Source: Prochlorococcus sp. AG-347-J19
GTDB lineage: Bacteria; Cyanobacteriota; Cyanobacteriia; PCC-6307; Cyanobiaceae
Assembly: GCA_003279015.1 (NCBI GenBank)
Contig: QCBV01000005.1
Location: 109,324 to 173,323 of the forward strand
Direction: 5' to 3'
DNA length: 64,000 nucleotides
The notes beneath the pieces are model-generated. The model was not told the origin of the DNA and made no database searches. It saw only the letters and a program-made list of their open reading frames with translations. Position numbers and translations under genes: made by a program. Below are positions 27,287 through 37,071 of this stretch, piece after piece (position 1 is the first letter of the stretch; each line of letters opens with the position of its first letter).

Positions 27287-28944
27287 TAAATCTTTTTTGA
27301 ATTTTTTGATCTAAATTTTGTCTAGTATGGCATTCCCAATTTTTATCTTTATCAGGGAAATCATCTCTATAATGCCCTCCTCTACTTTCTTCTCTAAATA
27401 GACAAGCTTTTAATAAAGTTATTGTGGTTATTTGTCTATTCTTTAAATCAAGTAAAAGATTTAATGCTCTTCTATTGCGTTCACTAAGTTTTATTTTTTG
27501 ATCAAATTTTATTTTTTCAAGACTATTTAGTAAATCATTTTTATTTAATTTATCTATATCATTTTGAATATAATTTAAAAATTTACTCATATTTACCTTA
27601 TTTCGAGATACGCCTAAATTTAACCAACATAGTTTTCTTAGTTCATCAATTTTTTCAGCAATTCTAGAAATTTGATCTTCTTTCGGATCTTCAATATCAA
27701 ACTCTTGAAATGATCTATTAAATTTTTCAAATTTAGAAAGGTCATTCAAAACAATTGAAGACATTTTTCTTGCGAAAACAAGACACTCCATCAATGAATT
27801 ACTTGCCAGTCTATTAGCACCATGCACACCTGTAGACGCAACTTCTCCGACGGCATATAATCCTTTTCTTGTTGAAGATGCATTTAGATCAGTTTTAACA
27901 CCTCCCATCCAATAATGAGCTGCAGGAGCTACGGGAATAACCTCATTTAAAGGGTTAACGCCATAATCCTGACATCGACTTAAGATCGTGGGGAAGCGCT
28001 CTACAATTTTTTCTGGGTCAATATACCGAAGATCTAAGCCAACATGATCTACATTATTTTCATGCATATTCTTCATAATTGCTCTACTTACCTGATCTCT
28101 AGTAGCTAGATCACGATTTTCAAGATTTTTTACTGGACTTTCACCATTTTTATCAACTAAAATAGCTCCTTCTCCTCTAAGTGCCTCAGATATTAAAAAG
28201 CAAGGTGCACCATAAAACTTCAAAGCAGTTGGATGAAATTGAACAAACTCCAAATCTTCGATAGCAGCTCCAGCTTTCCATGCAAGAGCAATCCCTTCTC
28301 CAGAAGATTGAGCAGGATTTGTTGTATTAGTAAATAAATGGCCCCCCCCCACCTGTAGCTAAAACAACAGCTCTCGATTGAATCCAATATAAATTTGCTC
28401 CATCAAGAACCTGAACGCCTTTACATTCTTCATTGTCAATCAAAAGTTCAGTCACTCTTACACCTCTACAGTGAAGAATATTTTTTTTATTTTCAATATG
28501 ATCTTCTAGAACTTCAACTAATGCTCTTCCAGTACGATCTTTAACATGCAAAACCCTTCTTCGAGAATGAGCCGCTTCTAAAGTAGTGGCTAATTGATCA
28601 GAACTTTGGTCAAAAATCATCCCTAAATTCTGAAGCCTACTTACACAACCCGGGGCTTCTTTAACAAGCATTTCTACAGCTTGAACATCACATAATCCAT
28701 CGCCTGCTTTTAGAGTATCATTAGCATGAAGATCGAATGAGTCGTCTTGTCTAACAACGGATGCTATTCCTCCTTGGGCCCATCGACTAGAAGATATCTT
28801 GCTAGTATTCCTATTTAAAAGCAGCACTTTTAAATTTGCAGGTAATTCAAGACAAGTCATAAGTCCTGCAGCTCCTGCGCCTACAACAATAACATCCCAA
28901 TTATTTAATGGAATTGATTCTTGCGAAAATGGAGGCCTTAACAT
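27276..28944 (-). pseudogene. nadB: L-aspartate oxidase NadB, split by a frameshift in a poly-G run
   Basis: NadB makes iminoaspartate, the first step of de novo NAD synthesis. The N-terminal part (28944 down) has VVGAGAAGLMTCLEL and SRWAQGGIASV and reaches ATGGGG, then leaves frame at a nine-G run (plus-strand Cs at 28342-28350) and stops at PFIY. The C-terminal part continues in another frame with GGGHLFTNTTNPAQSSGEGIALAWKAG. With eight Gs the frames join into a normal full-length NadB. Thus either a real one-base insertion or a sequencing error splits an otherwise intact gene. Its ATG overlaps the TAA of the upstream DUF3120-like gene by one base. Confidence 0.92.
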
Positions 28945-29711
28945 TAAACCAATCCACTAAATGTTGGTTGCAGAATCGCTAAAACAATAAAAATCCCATC
29001 AACAATCAATGTTGTTTGAATTACATAACAAGAAACTAAGAGTGCTTTACCATTAGTAGAATTAATTGTGGCAGAATCAAAGATTTCTCTTGAAATAAAC
29101 CAAAGTATAAGAGCAACAACAACAATAATAGATAATGATTTTAATTGGATAAGATTCTCTGAGGTTTTTTGGAGAATTAGGGGTGCAGTTTCAGAATCTG
29201 CTGTAATAACCTGTGTCCACTGATCCATTATTCCGATTAAAAATATTGTAATGTCAGTCACTGCAGTTCCAAATAAAGAAGAGATATAAAAACTTGAACC
29301 TATTTTCCAATTAGTACCAAGTCCAATTAAAGCTAATGGAAGAACAACAGCTTCAACAGGTATATGTAGGATGGGGAATGGGCTTAACCATCCCCAGAAC
29401 AAACATCCCCCAAGCCAACTGCCTGATACACCAAGTAATAATGAACTGACAATAAACCACTTATTTGATCCCTTCTGATTTAAAACAAATGCTCCTAAGA
29501 GAATAACAAAAGTAAAACAAAGAGCACTTATTGGTTCTAATCTAACCCAAGGGGCTTGAACAAAAATAGGTAAAATTACAAAAAAAGAGGACCATAATCT
29601 TAGAGATAATGGATTTGATAAAAAGGTATTTTTATATGAATCAACTGTCTTATGCAATTCATAGTTCAATTTCTCTTTCACTTCTAAATTTTTTGTAATT
29701 AATTCTTTCAA
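28944..29711 (-). CDS. DUF3120-like multi-span membrane protein
   Basis: The 255-residue protein has about six to seven hydrophobic segments after a charged N-terminus of about 35 residues, with PIFVQAPWVRLEP, GSWLGGCLFWGWLSPFPILHIPVEA and NWKIGSSFYISSLFGTAVTDIT as recognisable loops. I associate this with the cyanobacterial DUF3120 family, from memory. Function is unknown. It is translationally coupled to nadB by a TAATG overlap. Confidence 0.7.
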   Translation of the reverse strand: MKELITKNLEVKEKLNYELHKTVDSYKNTFLSNPLSLRLWSSFFVILPIFVQAPWVRLEPISALCFTFVILLGAFVLNQKGSNKWFIVSSLLLGVSGSWLGGCLFWGWLSPFPILHIPVEAVVLPLALIGLGTNWKIGSSFYISSLFGTAVTDITIFLIGIMDQWTQVITADSETAPLILQKTSENLIQLKSLSIIVVVALILWFISREIFDSATINSTNGKALLVSCYVIQTTLIVDGIFIVLAILQPTFSGLV

Positions 29712-29889
29712 TGAAAAAAACTATTTAAATTAATCTAAATCGTGTTTTAGAAAACTGCGAATGACATATTTTAATAAATTAAAGGCCCTTAATTTCACAC
29801 ATACATTTAGTATTTTAAAAGTACTTAATACACTTTGAGTCATATATAAGTTTAGAATAAATATAAAGAAAAGTATCTTGAATTGAATT

Positions 29890-31269
29890 GTGTGGAAAGA
29901 AATTGATTACAAAGAAAATTCCAATGATCTTTTGGTTCCTAATATTACTTATAAAATAAATCCTGCAGAAATTGAAAGCATTGAAGCTAATTCCATTGCT
30001 CAAGAAATAGGATTTGAATCAGGTGATTCAATTATTAGCATTAATGGGAAAAAACCAAGAGATTTAATTGATTATCAGCTTCTCATTAGTGAAGAAATTT
30101 TAGACATAATAGTTTTAGATAAAAATCATGAAATTCACAATATAAGTATTGAAAAAGATCAAGACGTTAATTTAGGTATTAATTTTAAAGATGCATTATT
30201 TGATTCAATCAAGCAATGTAATAATAGATGTCCATTTTGTTTTATTGATCAACAGCCAAGTGGAAAAAGAGAAAGCCTTTATATAAAAGATGATGATTAT
30301 AGATTAAGTTTCCTTTATGGCTCTTATCTAACTCTTACGAATTTAAAAAAAGAAGACTGGGAAAGAATTGCTATGCAAAAACTATCCCCACTTTTTATTT
30401 CAGTTCATGCTACTGATCCCGCTATAAGAGAAAAATTATTAAAAAATAAAAAAGCAGGTGTGATCCTTGATCAAATTTCCTGGTTTGAAAAAAACTCAAT
30501 TCAGATACATGCTCAAATTGTTGTTTGTCCAGATATAAATGATGGTGATATTCTTGAGAAATCAATTTTGGAACTTTCTAAATTCTACACAAAACATTCT
30601 CAGACAGTACTTTCAGTTGCAATAGTTCCTGTAGGACTTACAAAATTTAGACCTGAAAATGATGGATTGAAATCAATAAGCCCAGAATATGCAATAAAAA
30701 CGATTCAACAGGTAGAGAGAATTCAAGCCTCTCTACAAATTACTCTTGGGACTCGCTTTTGTTGGCTAGCAGACGAATGGTATTTAATAGCTGGTTCAAA
30801 TTTACCTAGTTATAAAACCTACGAAAATATGCCCCAAGAATCTAATGGAGTTGGATCAATTAGAACCTTTCTAAAGATATTAAATGAGAAGTCTAAGAAC
30901 CTGCCCAAAAAAATAAAACAGCCCAAAAAAGTCAGTTGGATTGTTGGTAAATTAGTTTATGAAGCCCTAATTCCTACAGTTAATAAATTAAACTTAATTG
31001 ATGGATTAACAATTAATTTATATGGTTTACCAAGTATTTATTGGGGTCAAGATCAAGTTGTTACGGGTCTTCTTACTGGAGAAGATTTAATTCACGGGCT
31101 GAAAAATAAGGATTTAGGAGAAGCTGTTTACATACCATCCATTATGTTAAAACTAAATACTGATTTATTTTTAGATGATAAAAATATTAAAGAAGTTGAA
31201 AATCAATTAACTACTAAAATTCACGTTCTTGATGATTCAAATGATATTATAAATACTTTGATTGGTTAA
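29890..31269 (+). CDS. PDZ and radical-SAM-like Fe-S protein (DUF512/TIGR03279)
   Basis: The 459-residue protein starts with a PDZ-like module (NSIAQEIGFESGDSIISINGKKP), then a radical-SAM-like cysteine cluster (KQCNNRCPFCFIDQQPSG) and a C-terminal DUF512-type domain (WFEKN...RFCWLADEWYLIAG). It belongs to a cyanobacterial family of predicted Fe-S oxidoreductases with no settled function. The start is GTG at 29890. tolC follows after 25 bp. Confidence 0.88.
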   Translation: MWKEIDYKENSNDLLVPNITYKINPAEIESIEANSIAQEIGFESGDSIISINGKKPRDLIDYQLLISEEILDIIVLDKNHEIHNISIEKDQDVNLGINFKDALFDSIKQCNNRCPFCFIDQQPSGKRESLYIKDDDYRLSFLYGSYLTLTNLKKEDWERIAMQKLSPLFISVHATDPAIREKLLKNKKAGVILDQISWFEKNSIQIHAQIVVCPDINDGDILEKSILELSKFYTKHSQTVLSVAIVPVGLTKFRPENDGLKSISPEYAIKTIQQVERIQASLQITLGTRFCWLADEWYLIAGSNLPSYKTYENMPQESNGVGSIRTFLKILNEKSKNLPKKIKQPKKVSWIVGKLVYEALIPTVNKLNLIDGLTINLYGLPSIYWGQDQVVTGLLTGEDLIHGLKNKDLGEAVYIPSIMLKLNTDLFLDDKNIKEVENQLTTKIHVLDDSNDIINTLIG

Positions 31270-31294
31270 TCGAATATCCTCGATACTTTAAAAC

Positions 31295-32728
31295 ATGCTT
31301 AGAAGAGTAATTAAGTCTATCTTATTCTTGCCACTTGCTCTAAGTATCAATTCTAATAATGTACTTTCGAGCGAAACAAAAAATTATATTGATAATGTTC
31401 TAGAAGAAAAACCAAATATTACTTTTGTTGATTATCAAGAAATAGAAAAAATTGTATTAAATAATCAAGAATTAGAGTCATTACAAAACTTAGTAGCCTC
31501 TGCACGCTTTAATCTTTCCAGTCAAATTGCCAAAAAATACCCATCCTTAGATTTTCAAGCAAATGGATTACCAAAATATGTTGCAGGTAAAAATTACAAT
31601 AGCAAGTTACCCACTCAAAAAACATCACAATTTACGGCTAATCCCTCTCTGAATATCAAATGGGATGTAATTGACCCACTTAGAGGATCCGAAATTAAAA
31701 TTGCCAAAGCAAGTTACAAAATTGCAGAAAATAATTATGAGATTAAGAAAAAAGATTTAATTCAAGAAGCAAGAATGAGGTATCACAAATACCAAAAGTC
31801 ATATCAAGATATTCAAAATAAAAAATTTACACTTGATTTATCAATTACAAGTTTAGAAAATGCAAAAGCAAAATTAGATGCTGGAATTGGCACAAAATTT
31901 GAAGTTCTTGAAGCAGAAGCTCAATTATCTAGAGATAAACAATCACTTAATGAAAAGAAAATAGAACATGAAATTAATAAAATTTCTCTAAAAGAGATTC
32001 TAAATATTAAGGGGGATTTCGAAAGTAATAATGAGCAAAATTTAATAGGCTTCTGGAACCATAAATTGAATAAAAATATTAATGAAGGTTTAGATAATAA
32101 TCTTTCATTAAAAAATCTTCTTCTTCAAAAATCTATCAAAAAGAGCCAAGCAAATAGTTTTTTAGCTCAAAATAAGCCAAATATCTATATCAGCAATACA
32201 TTATCAAGTACATTTTCCAAGGGTGAATCGCTAAAAACTAACATTGACCCTGAAACATCAGGATCTAACTATACAAATACGATTAGTCTAAATTTTGCTT
32301 GGAATATTTTTGATGGCGGACAAAATAAAAACTCTTATAAATCAAAAACAGCAGATGCGAAAGCTGAAAAATATGCATATGAAAATCTAAGAAATGTTTT
32401 GACCACAAGTATTAGTAAGGCTTATTTGAATCTTAAATTAAATGAAGAAAAAATTATTTCCACTTTTAAAGAAATTGAATCTAGCAAAGAGTCTGTAAGG
32501 CTGTCCAGACTTAGATATGATGTTGGAATATCAACTCTAAAAGATGTTCTTATTAGGCAAAGTGAATTAAGTAATGCGCAATCAAAAAATATTAATGCAA
32601 TATATAATTACAATTTAAATTTAGATGAATTAGAAAGATTAACTTTTATTGATATAAGTAAAAACTGTTTGTTTAGTGATAATACTAAAATTAGAGATAC
32701 AGAATCTATTTGCAATATACAAATATGA
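31295..32728 (+). CDS. TolC-family outer-membrane efflux protein
   Basis: The 477-residue protein has a signal peptide (about residues 1-26) and two repeated OEP halves with long coiled-coil helices; DAGIGTKFEVLEAEAQLSRDK and its counterpart DVGISTLKDVLIRQSELSNAQ mark the two internal repeats. It forms the outer-membrane channel for type I secretion and RND efflux. No exporter partner is adjacent. Its TGA overlaps the next gene's ATG (ATGA). Confidence 0.88.
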   Translation: MLRRVIKSILFLPLALSINSNNVLSSETKNYIDNVLEEKPNITFVDYQEIEKIVLNNQELESLQNLVASARFNLSSQIAKKYPSLDFQANGLPKYVAGKNYNSKLPTQKTSQFTANPSLNIKWDVIDPLRGSEIKIAKASYKIAENNYEIKKKDLIQEARMRYHKYQKSYQDIQNKKFTLDLSITSLENAKAKLDAGIGTKFEVLEAEAQLSRDKQSLNEKKIEHEINKISLKEILNIKGDFESNNEQNLIGFWNHKLNKNINEGLDNNLSLKNLLLQKSIKKSQANSFLAQNKPNIYISNTLSSTFSKGESLKTNIDPETSGSNYTNTISLNFAWNIFDGGQNKNSYKSKTADAKAEKYAYENLRNVLTTSISKAYLNLKLNEEKIISTFKEIESSKESVRLSRLRYDVGISTLKDVLIRQSELSNAQSKNINAIYNYNLNLDELERLTFIDISKNCLFSDNTKIRDTESICNIQI

Positions 32729-33516
32729 ATCCACCAAATTTAACTAATAATCAACTAATTGAATTAGATTCTTTATTTGAATTAGTTAGTCAACGTCAAA
32801 AAAAAGATTTTGGAAATATTAGCGCTAGCAATAAAGCAGACGGATCATTATTAACAAGTTGCGATTTATGGAGTGACAAAACAATCGTAAATGGCTTAGC
32901 TTCAATAGCCCCAGGTGAGGGCGTCCTTAGTGAAGAAGGGCACAAGTCAATTCCAAACTCAAAAGCTTATTGGGTGGTCGATCCACTCGATGGGACAACA
33001 AATTTTGCCGCAGGTATTCCTTACTGGTCTATATCAGTAGCAAGATTCGTTGATGGTAAGCCGCAATCTTCTTTTTTAATAATTCCTACATTGAAAAAAA
33101 AGTTTGTATCTATTAAAGGTAAAGGTGTTTGGTTAAATAACCAAAAAATAGACCCGAACAACTATAAGCACAATAGTGAATGCGTTTCTTTGTGTAGTAG
33201 ATCAATAAAAATTTTACAAAAAAAACCCAACTCAGTTTTCCCAGGCAAAATCAGACTCTTAGGTGTATCGAGTTTGAATCTTACAAGCGTCGCGATGGGG
33301 CAAACTTATGGAGCAATTGAATCAACCCCAAAGATATGGGATATTGCGGCGGCCTGGTTGATATTAGAGGAACTTAATTGTTCTATAAAGTGGTTAAAAA
33401 CAGATCCTTTAAATTTGATTAAAGGACAAAACTTGAGTGATATTAATTTTCCATTAATTGCTTGTAAATCTAAAGAAAAAATTGAAACTTTAAAGCCATG
33501 GGGCGATTTATTATAG
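32725..33516 (+). CDS. Inositol monophosphatase-family phosphatase
   Basis: A Mg2+-dependent phosphatase of 263 residues. The metal-binding motifs are seen in LSEEGH, WVVDPLDGTTNFAAGIPYWSI and WDIAAAWLILEE. Substrate could be inositol phosphate, histidinol phosphate or another sugar phosphate. I chose the ATG at 32725, which overlaps the tolC stop as ATGA; a TTG at 32710 would add five residues. Confidence 0.87.
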   Translation: MNPPNLTNNQLIELDSLFELVSQRQKKDFGNISASNKADGSLLTSCDLWSDKTIVNGLASIAPGEGVLSEEGHKSIPNSKAYWVVDPLDGTTNFAAGIPYWSISVARFVDGKPQSSFLIIPTLKKKFVSIKGKGVWLNNQKIDPNNYKHNSECVSLCSRSIKILQKKPNSVFPGKIRLLGVSSLNLTSVAMGQTYGAIESTPKIWDIAAAWLILEELNCSIKWLKTDPLNLIKGQNLSDINFPLIACKSKEKIETLKPWGDLL

Positions 33517-33616
33517 AAAAAAATAGTTGCATTATAAATAAATAATTGCTTGAAAAATTCCTCAATTAGATACAATAAAAAAATATATATAAGATAAATA
33601 TTTGAAGAAGATAAAT

Positions 33617-34528
33617 ATGCAGCGCAGCTCAACATGGATACTGAAAAGTTTGTGGGGAGCTTGTGAGAGATGGAGTAAATCTGATTGTATTGATTTAAGT
33701 GCAGCATTTGCTTACTACACACTACAATCATTTTTTCCTATTCTTTTAATTTCTCTTTCAATAGCATCATGGTTCCTAGGAAAACAAGAAGGATTAGATC
33801 AACAAATAATTTCTATTGCTGCTCAGCTTTTACCCCCTTCAGTGGTTGAATTAGTAGAAACAACATTATTCAATTTAATCGATCAAGGTTTTGGAGCAGG
33901 TATTTTAGGGGCTATGTTTTTGTTATTTACGGCAGGAAATGCATATCTATCTCTCCAAAGAGGTTCAGATAGGTTATGGGAGGACGAACTTCCTTCTAAA
34001 AAAGTAAATGCTGCTTGGAGAGAGCAAGCTTCGAGATTTCTTCGAAATAGAGTAGAAGCTTTTTTAATAGTATTTTTTATAGGTTTTTTAATGGTACTTG
34101 ATCAAATTAGTGCGAATCTTAGGATGATACCAAGTAATGTTTTAGAAAACCTTTCACAATCTAATAATTTAATTTCAAATTTATTGCTTAAGTTGCCTCT
34201 ATTACAAGTTGGTCAATTTGCAATACCACTAATTGGATTTTCTTTAATGGCTCTTTTATTACAGGCACTTTTACCTAGTAGAAAAGTTCCTTTGAAACCT
34301 CTTCTGCCTGGCTCTTTTCTTATTGGAGTGGGCCTAACAACATTAAATTTGGCAGTAAGTAAAAGTATTCTCTCACTGGGCGCAAGATTTCAAGCATATG
34401 GTTTTATTGGAGGTTTTCTTGTACTTACTTTATGGGTCTGGTTGTTAGGAGTAATTTTATATTTTGGTCAATGTTGGAGCGTTGTTATTGCTAGTATGAC
34501 AATACTAAATAAAAAAAGATATAAATAA
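33617..34528 (+). CDS. YihY/BrkB-family membrane protein
   Basis: A six-span membrane protein of about 303 residues with the family's DLSAAFAYYTLQSFFPILLI opening and FLLFTAGNAYLSLQRGSDRLW. Once called RNase BN, the family is now regarded as a membrane protein of unknown transport role. I chose the ATG at 33617 because gaagaag precedes it at a suitable distance; a TTG at 33602 is an alternative. Confidence 0.85.
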   Translation: MQRSSTWILKSLWGACERWSKSDCIDLSAAFAYYTLQSFFPILLISLSIASWFLGKQEGLDQQIISIAAQLLPPSVVELVETTLFNLIDQGFGAGILGAMFLLFTAGNAYLSLQRGSDRLWEDELPSKKVNAAWREQASRFLRNRVEAFLIVFFIGFLMVLDQISANLRMIPSNVLENLSQSNNLISNLLLKLPLLQVGQFAIPLIGFSLMALLLQALLPSRKVPLKPLLPGSFLIGVGLTTLNLAVSKSILSLGARFQAYGFIGGFLVLTLWVWLLGVILYFGQCWSVVIASMTILNKKRYK

Positions 34529-34533
34529 CTATA

Positions 34534-34875
34534 ATGAGTTATTTTCTTAAAGTTAACAAAAATTTGATTACATATTCATTAATTTTATTAATAGTTATTC
34601 CAATTTTTGGAATAAATTTTTTTATAAGTTTTATTGGTAATGTATTACTACTTCTATTCTTAATTCCTTTTTTATTATTACTTTTGGTAATTTTAGGTTT
34701 TAATTCTTTCAAGTCTAAAATTGATACATGTAAGAACTGTGGTGCAATTTCATTAGGTTTAAGTAAATCATGTATGAATTGTGGTGCCGATTTAGAAAAT
34801 ATTAGTCAACAGAATAAACTAGATAAAAAACCTAGTGAAAGTACCATTGAAATAAAGGCTGAAGAAATAAAATAA
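34534..34875 (+). CDS. Membrane protein with zinc ribbon
   Basis: The 113-residue protein has two hydrophobic segments (about residues 12-34 and 36-56), then a zinc-ribbon-like CKNCGAISLGLSKSCMNCG (two CxxC pairs) and a charged tail. No family is recognised. It lies 5 bp after the YihY gene and is probably co-transcribed. It converges on the hli gene. Confidence 0.7.
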   Translation: MSYFLKVNKNLITYSLILLIVIPIFGINFFISFIGNVLLLLFLIPFLLLLLVILGFNSFKSKIDTCKNCGAISLGLSKSCMNCGADLENISQQNKLDKKPSESTIEIKAEEIK

Positions 34876-34879
34876 AAAT

Positions 34880-35026
34880 CTAACCTATCCCTATTTGTCT
34901 AAGAATACTTTGTCCAGTAATTAGTTCGGTTCCAAGTCCAATCAAGATGCCCATCATCGCCATGCGACCATTCCAAGTTTCAGCAAAATTTACAAAGCCA
35001 AATCTAGTTTCATTTTCATTATTCAT
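34880..35026 (-). CDS. hli: High-light-inducible protein (HLIP)
   Basis: A 48-residue one-span chlorophyll a/b-binding-like protein. It has the hallmark FVNFAETWNGRMAMMGILIGLGTELITGQ, in which E-x2-N-x-R is the chlorophyll-binding core. HLIPs protect and help assemble photosystem II under light stress. A TAAAAT -10-like element sits at 35058-35053 on the minus strand. The gene converges on the zinc-ribbon gene with 4 bp between stops. Confidence 0.92.
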   Translation of the reverse strand: MNNENETRFGFVNFAETWNGRMAMMGILIGLGTELITGQSILRQIGIG

Positions 35027-35096
35027 AGACAAGTGGAGATTCTCTAAGATGTATTTTAACGTTTTGAGGAAGAATTTATGATAAATAGTAAATTAA

Positions 35097-35480
35097 TTAT
35101 TTAACATGTCTCACGCCATCAACAGGTCGATACTCATCTCCAGTCGATTCCTCATATACAATAGCTGGCAGTCCTGTATCAAACATTGTTTGCAAAGCTT
35201 CCTTAAGCATAGGATTCCATCCACCAGTACTTACTTTTCCATGTCTTACAGTCCAATCCCAAGTTCCTTGGAGATCTCGAGGTATTCTGCCTTCTCTGTC
35301 TCTGCGAGCGACTAGGTCTAGAGATTCCACCAATCCAACAATAATTGGATTTTTTCCATATGAAGGAGTAAGAGTTAATTCAAGCCTAACAGGATCTTCT
35401 TTCACCATTTGCAAACGAAATCTTGGTGGCAACTTAAGAGATCTAATAACAGCTGAAACAATTTTTGTTCTTAATTCCAA
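35097..35480 (-). CDS. Conserved cyanobacterial protein of unknown function
   Basis: A soluble 127-residue protein with well-ordered sequence: RTKIVSAVIRSLKLPPRFRL, PVRLELTLTPSYGKNPIIVGLVESLDLV, and WDWTVRHGKVSTGGWNPMLKEA. I do not recognise the family name. Base composition is a little less AT-rich than its neighbours, consistent with a highly conserved protein. It lies 28 bp downstream of the DUF2973-like gene on the same strand. Confidence 0.75.
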   Translation of the reverse strand: MELRTKIVSAVIRSLKLPPRFRLQMVKEDPVRLELTLTPSYGKNPIIVGLVESLDLVARRDREGRIPRDLQGTWDWTVRHGKVSTGGWNPMLKEALQTMFDTGLPAIVYEESTGDEYRPVDGVRHVK

Positions 35481-35508
35481 TTTTTTTTTACCTTAAATTT
35501 GAATTTTA

Positions 35509-35772
35509 CTAATCAGTTGTTGAACCCTTTTCTTCTAGAGTTGAATCATTATCATTTGAAAATCTTACTGTTAATAATTCCTCTTCTGTAATGTTTCCTG
35601 ATTTATCCAAAAGTTCAGGATGTATTGTGTACTCTTTTTGTTTAAAACTGGAGGTACTCAAACGTTTATTTTTATTATCCGATATACCCCAACCATTAGA
35701 CATTACTTTAAAAGCTTTCCAAACTAAATAAGTTAAGGCTGCAGAATATATGATTGGAAATAGAATGGTCAT
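35509..35772 (-). CDS. DUF2973-like small membrane protein
   Basis: The 87-residue protein has one N-terminal span (ILFPIIYSAALTYLVWKAF) and the C-terminal cytoplasmic motif HPELLDKSGNITEEELLTVRF, which is typical of a cyanobacterial DUF2973-type family (name from memory). Function is unknown. It is divergent from the HtrA-like protease gene. Confidence 0.72.
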   Translation of the reverse strand: MTILFPIIYSAALTYLVWKAFKVMSNGWGISDNKNKRLSTSSFKQKEYTIHPELLDKSGNITEEELLTVRFSNDNDSTLEEKGSTTD

Positions 35773-35944
35773 TGAACTTATAAATTAGTTTGTTATATTT
35801 TTAATATCATAGCCCGAAAAAAAGAAATTTAGCTATTTTAAATGATTAAATTTTTCTCTAGATTAAATTAATTTAATTTCTAGGTATATTTAAATTACAC
35901 TGTTATGGTGTATTTAATCTGTCGAAGAACATAAAAAATCAAAA
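35773..35944. promoter_or_regulatory. Divergent control region between DUF2973-like gene and HtrA-like protease
   Basis: Two dyads are visible. One is TACAC-N7-GTGTA at 35896-35912, about 33 bp before the TTG start of the protease gene. The other is an AT-rich near-palindrome bounded by CTAG at both ends at about 35859-35884. Either could be an operator. There is no hidden gene that I can support. Confidence 0.35.
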
Positions 35945-37066
35945 TTGAAAAAATACATCCAAAAGCTTTTACTCATCGCCTCATTAATTACAATGGGTAT
36001 GACTTTTCCGCCAAAAGTCACATCACAATCATTAAGTAAACCAAAAATTAATGAAGTTAATTTATATTCAAAAAAATCTTTCATAACTAAAGCTGTAGAA
36101 AGAACCGGTGCAGCTGTTGTGACAATTGATACTCAAAGATATGTTAAAAAAAGAAAATTGCCTAGAAATTCTCAACTATTTCTAGACCCATATTTTGAAA
36201 GATTTTTTGGATTAGATTTACCTAATGACAATCGACCAAGGATAGAGCAAAGCCAAGGAAGTGGATTTATATTTGCAGATGGACTTATAATGACTAATGC
36301 CCATGTTGTGAATGGCTCAGATAAGGTGATTGTTGGTTTAACAAATGGCAAAAAATTAGACGCAAAACTAATAGGGCAAGACTTTTTTACTGATTTAGCT
36401 GTGCTAAAGATTGAAGGGAAAGGACCTTGGCCAAAAGCAAAATTGGGCAATTCGGCAAAGATTAAAGTTGGTGATTGGGCTATAGCAGTTGGAAATCCAT
36501 TCGGACTAGAAAACACAGTTACCCTAGGTATTATTAGTAATCTAAAAAGAAACGTCACTCAATTAGGAATATATGATAAAAAACTTGAATTAATACAAAC
36601 AGACGCTGCTATTAATCCTGGCAATTCTGGAGGTCCACTATTGAATAGCGAGGGAGAAGTAATTGGTATTAATACGCTGATAAGATCAGGTCCAGGAGCG
36701 GGTTTGAGTTTCGCAATCCCAATTAATAAAGCTAAGGAAATTGCCTATCAACTTATAAAAAATGGAAAAGTAATACATCCTATGATTGGAATTAGCCTTA
36801 TAGAAGAAAGTAATTCTGAGAGAACAAATAATATCGTTAAAGTTGGATATGTAGTTCCGAATAGTCCAGCTGAAAAGAGTGGAATAATGATAGAGGATAT
36901 TATAATAAAAGTTGGCAATAAAAATATTGAAAAAGCTTCAGATGTTATAGACCAAATAAATAAAAATGGTATTAATAAACAAGTAAATATATTATTAAAG
37001 CGTAGAAATAAATTTATTAAATTAAGAGTAATACCAACTGATATAACTAATCTAAAAAATAACTAA
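35945..37066 (+). CDS. DegP/HtrA-family serine protease
   Basis: A 373-residue exported trypsin-like protease with an N-terminal signal segment (KLLLIASLITMGMTF), a catalytic triad visible as TNAHVV (His), DLAVLKIE (Asp) and NPGNSGGPLL (Ser), and one C-terminal PDZ domain (GYVVPNSPAEKSGIMIEDII). Cyanobacteria have three such enzymes (HhoA, HhoB, HtrA), and I cannot tell which this is. The start is TTG at 35945. It handles protein quality control in periplasm or lumen. Confidence 0.93.
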   Translation: MKKYIQKLLLIASLITMGMTFPPKVTSQSLSKPKINEVNLYSKKSFITKAVERTGAAVVTIDTQRYVKKRKLPRNSQLFLDPYFERFFGLDLPNDNRPRIEQSQGSGFIFADGLIMTNAHVVNGSDKVIVGLTNGKKLDAKLIGQDFFTDLAVLKIEGKGPWPKAKLGNSAKIKVGDWAIAVGNPFGLENTVTLGIISNLKRNVTQLGIYDKKLELIQTDAAINPGNSGGPLLNSEGEVIGINTLIRSGPGAGLSFAIPINKAKEIAYQLIKNGKVIHPMIGISLIEESNSERTNNIVKVGYVVPNSPAEKSGIMIEDIIIKVGNKNIEKASDVIDQINKNGINKQVNILLKRRNKFIKLRVIPTDITNLKNN

Positions 37067-37071
37067 AATAT

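Noticed and set aside
33306..33731. A 141-codon minus-strand open frame over the IMPase and YihY genes
   Set aside because: It is antisense to two real genes and crosses their boundary. No homology pattern is visible.
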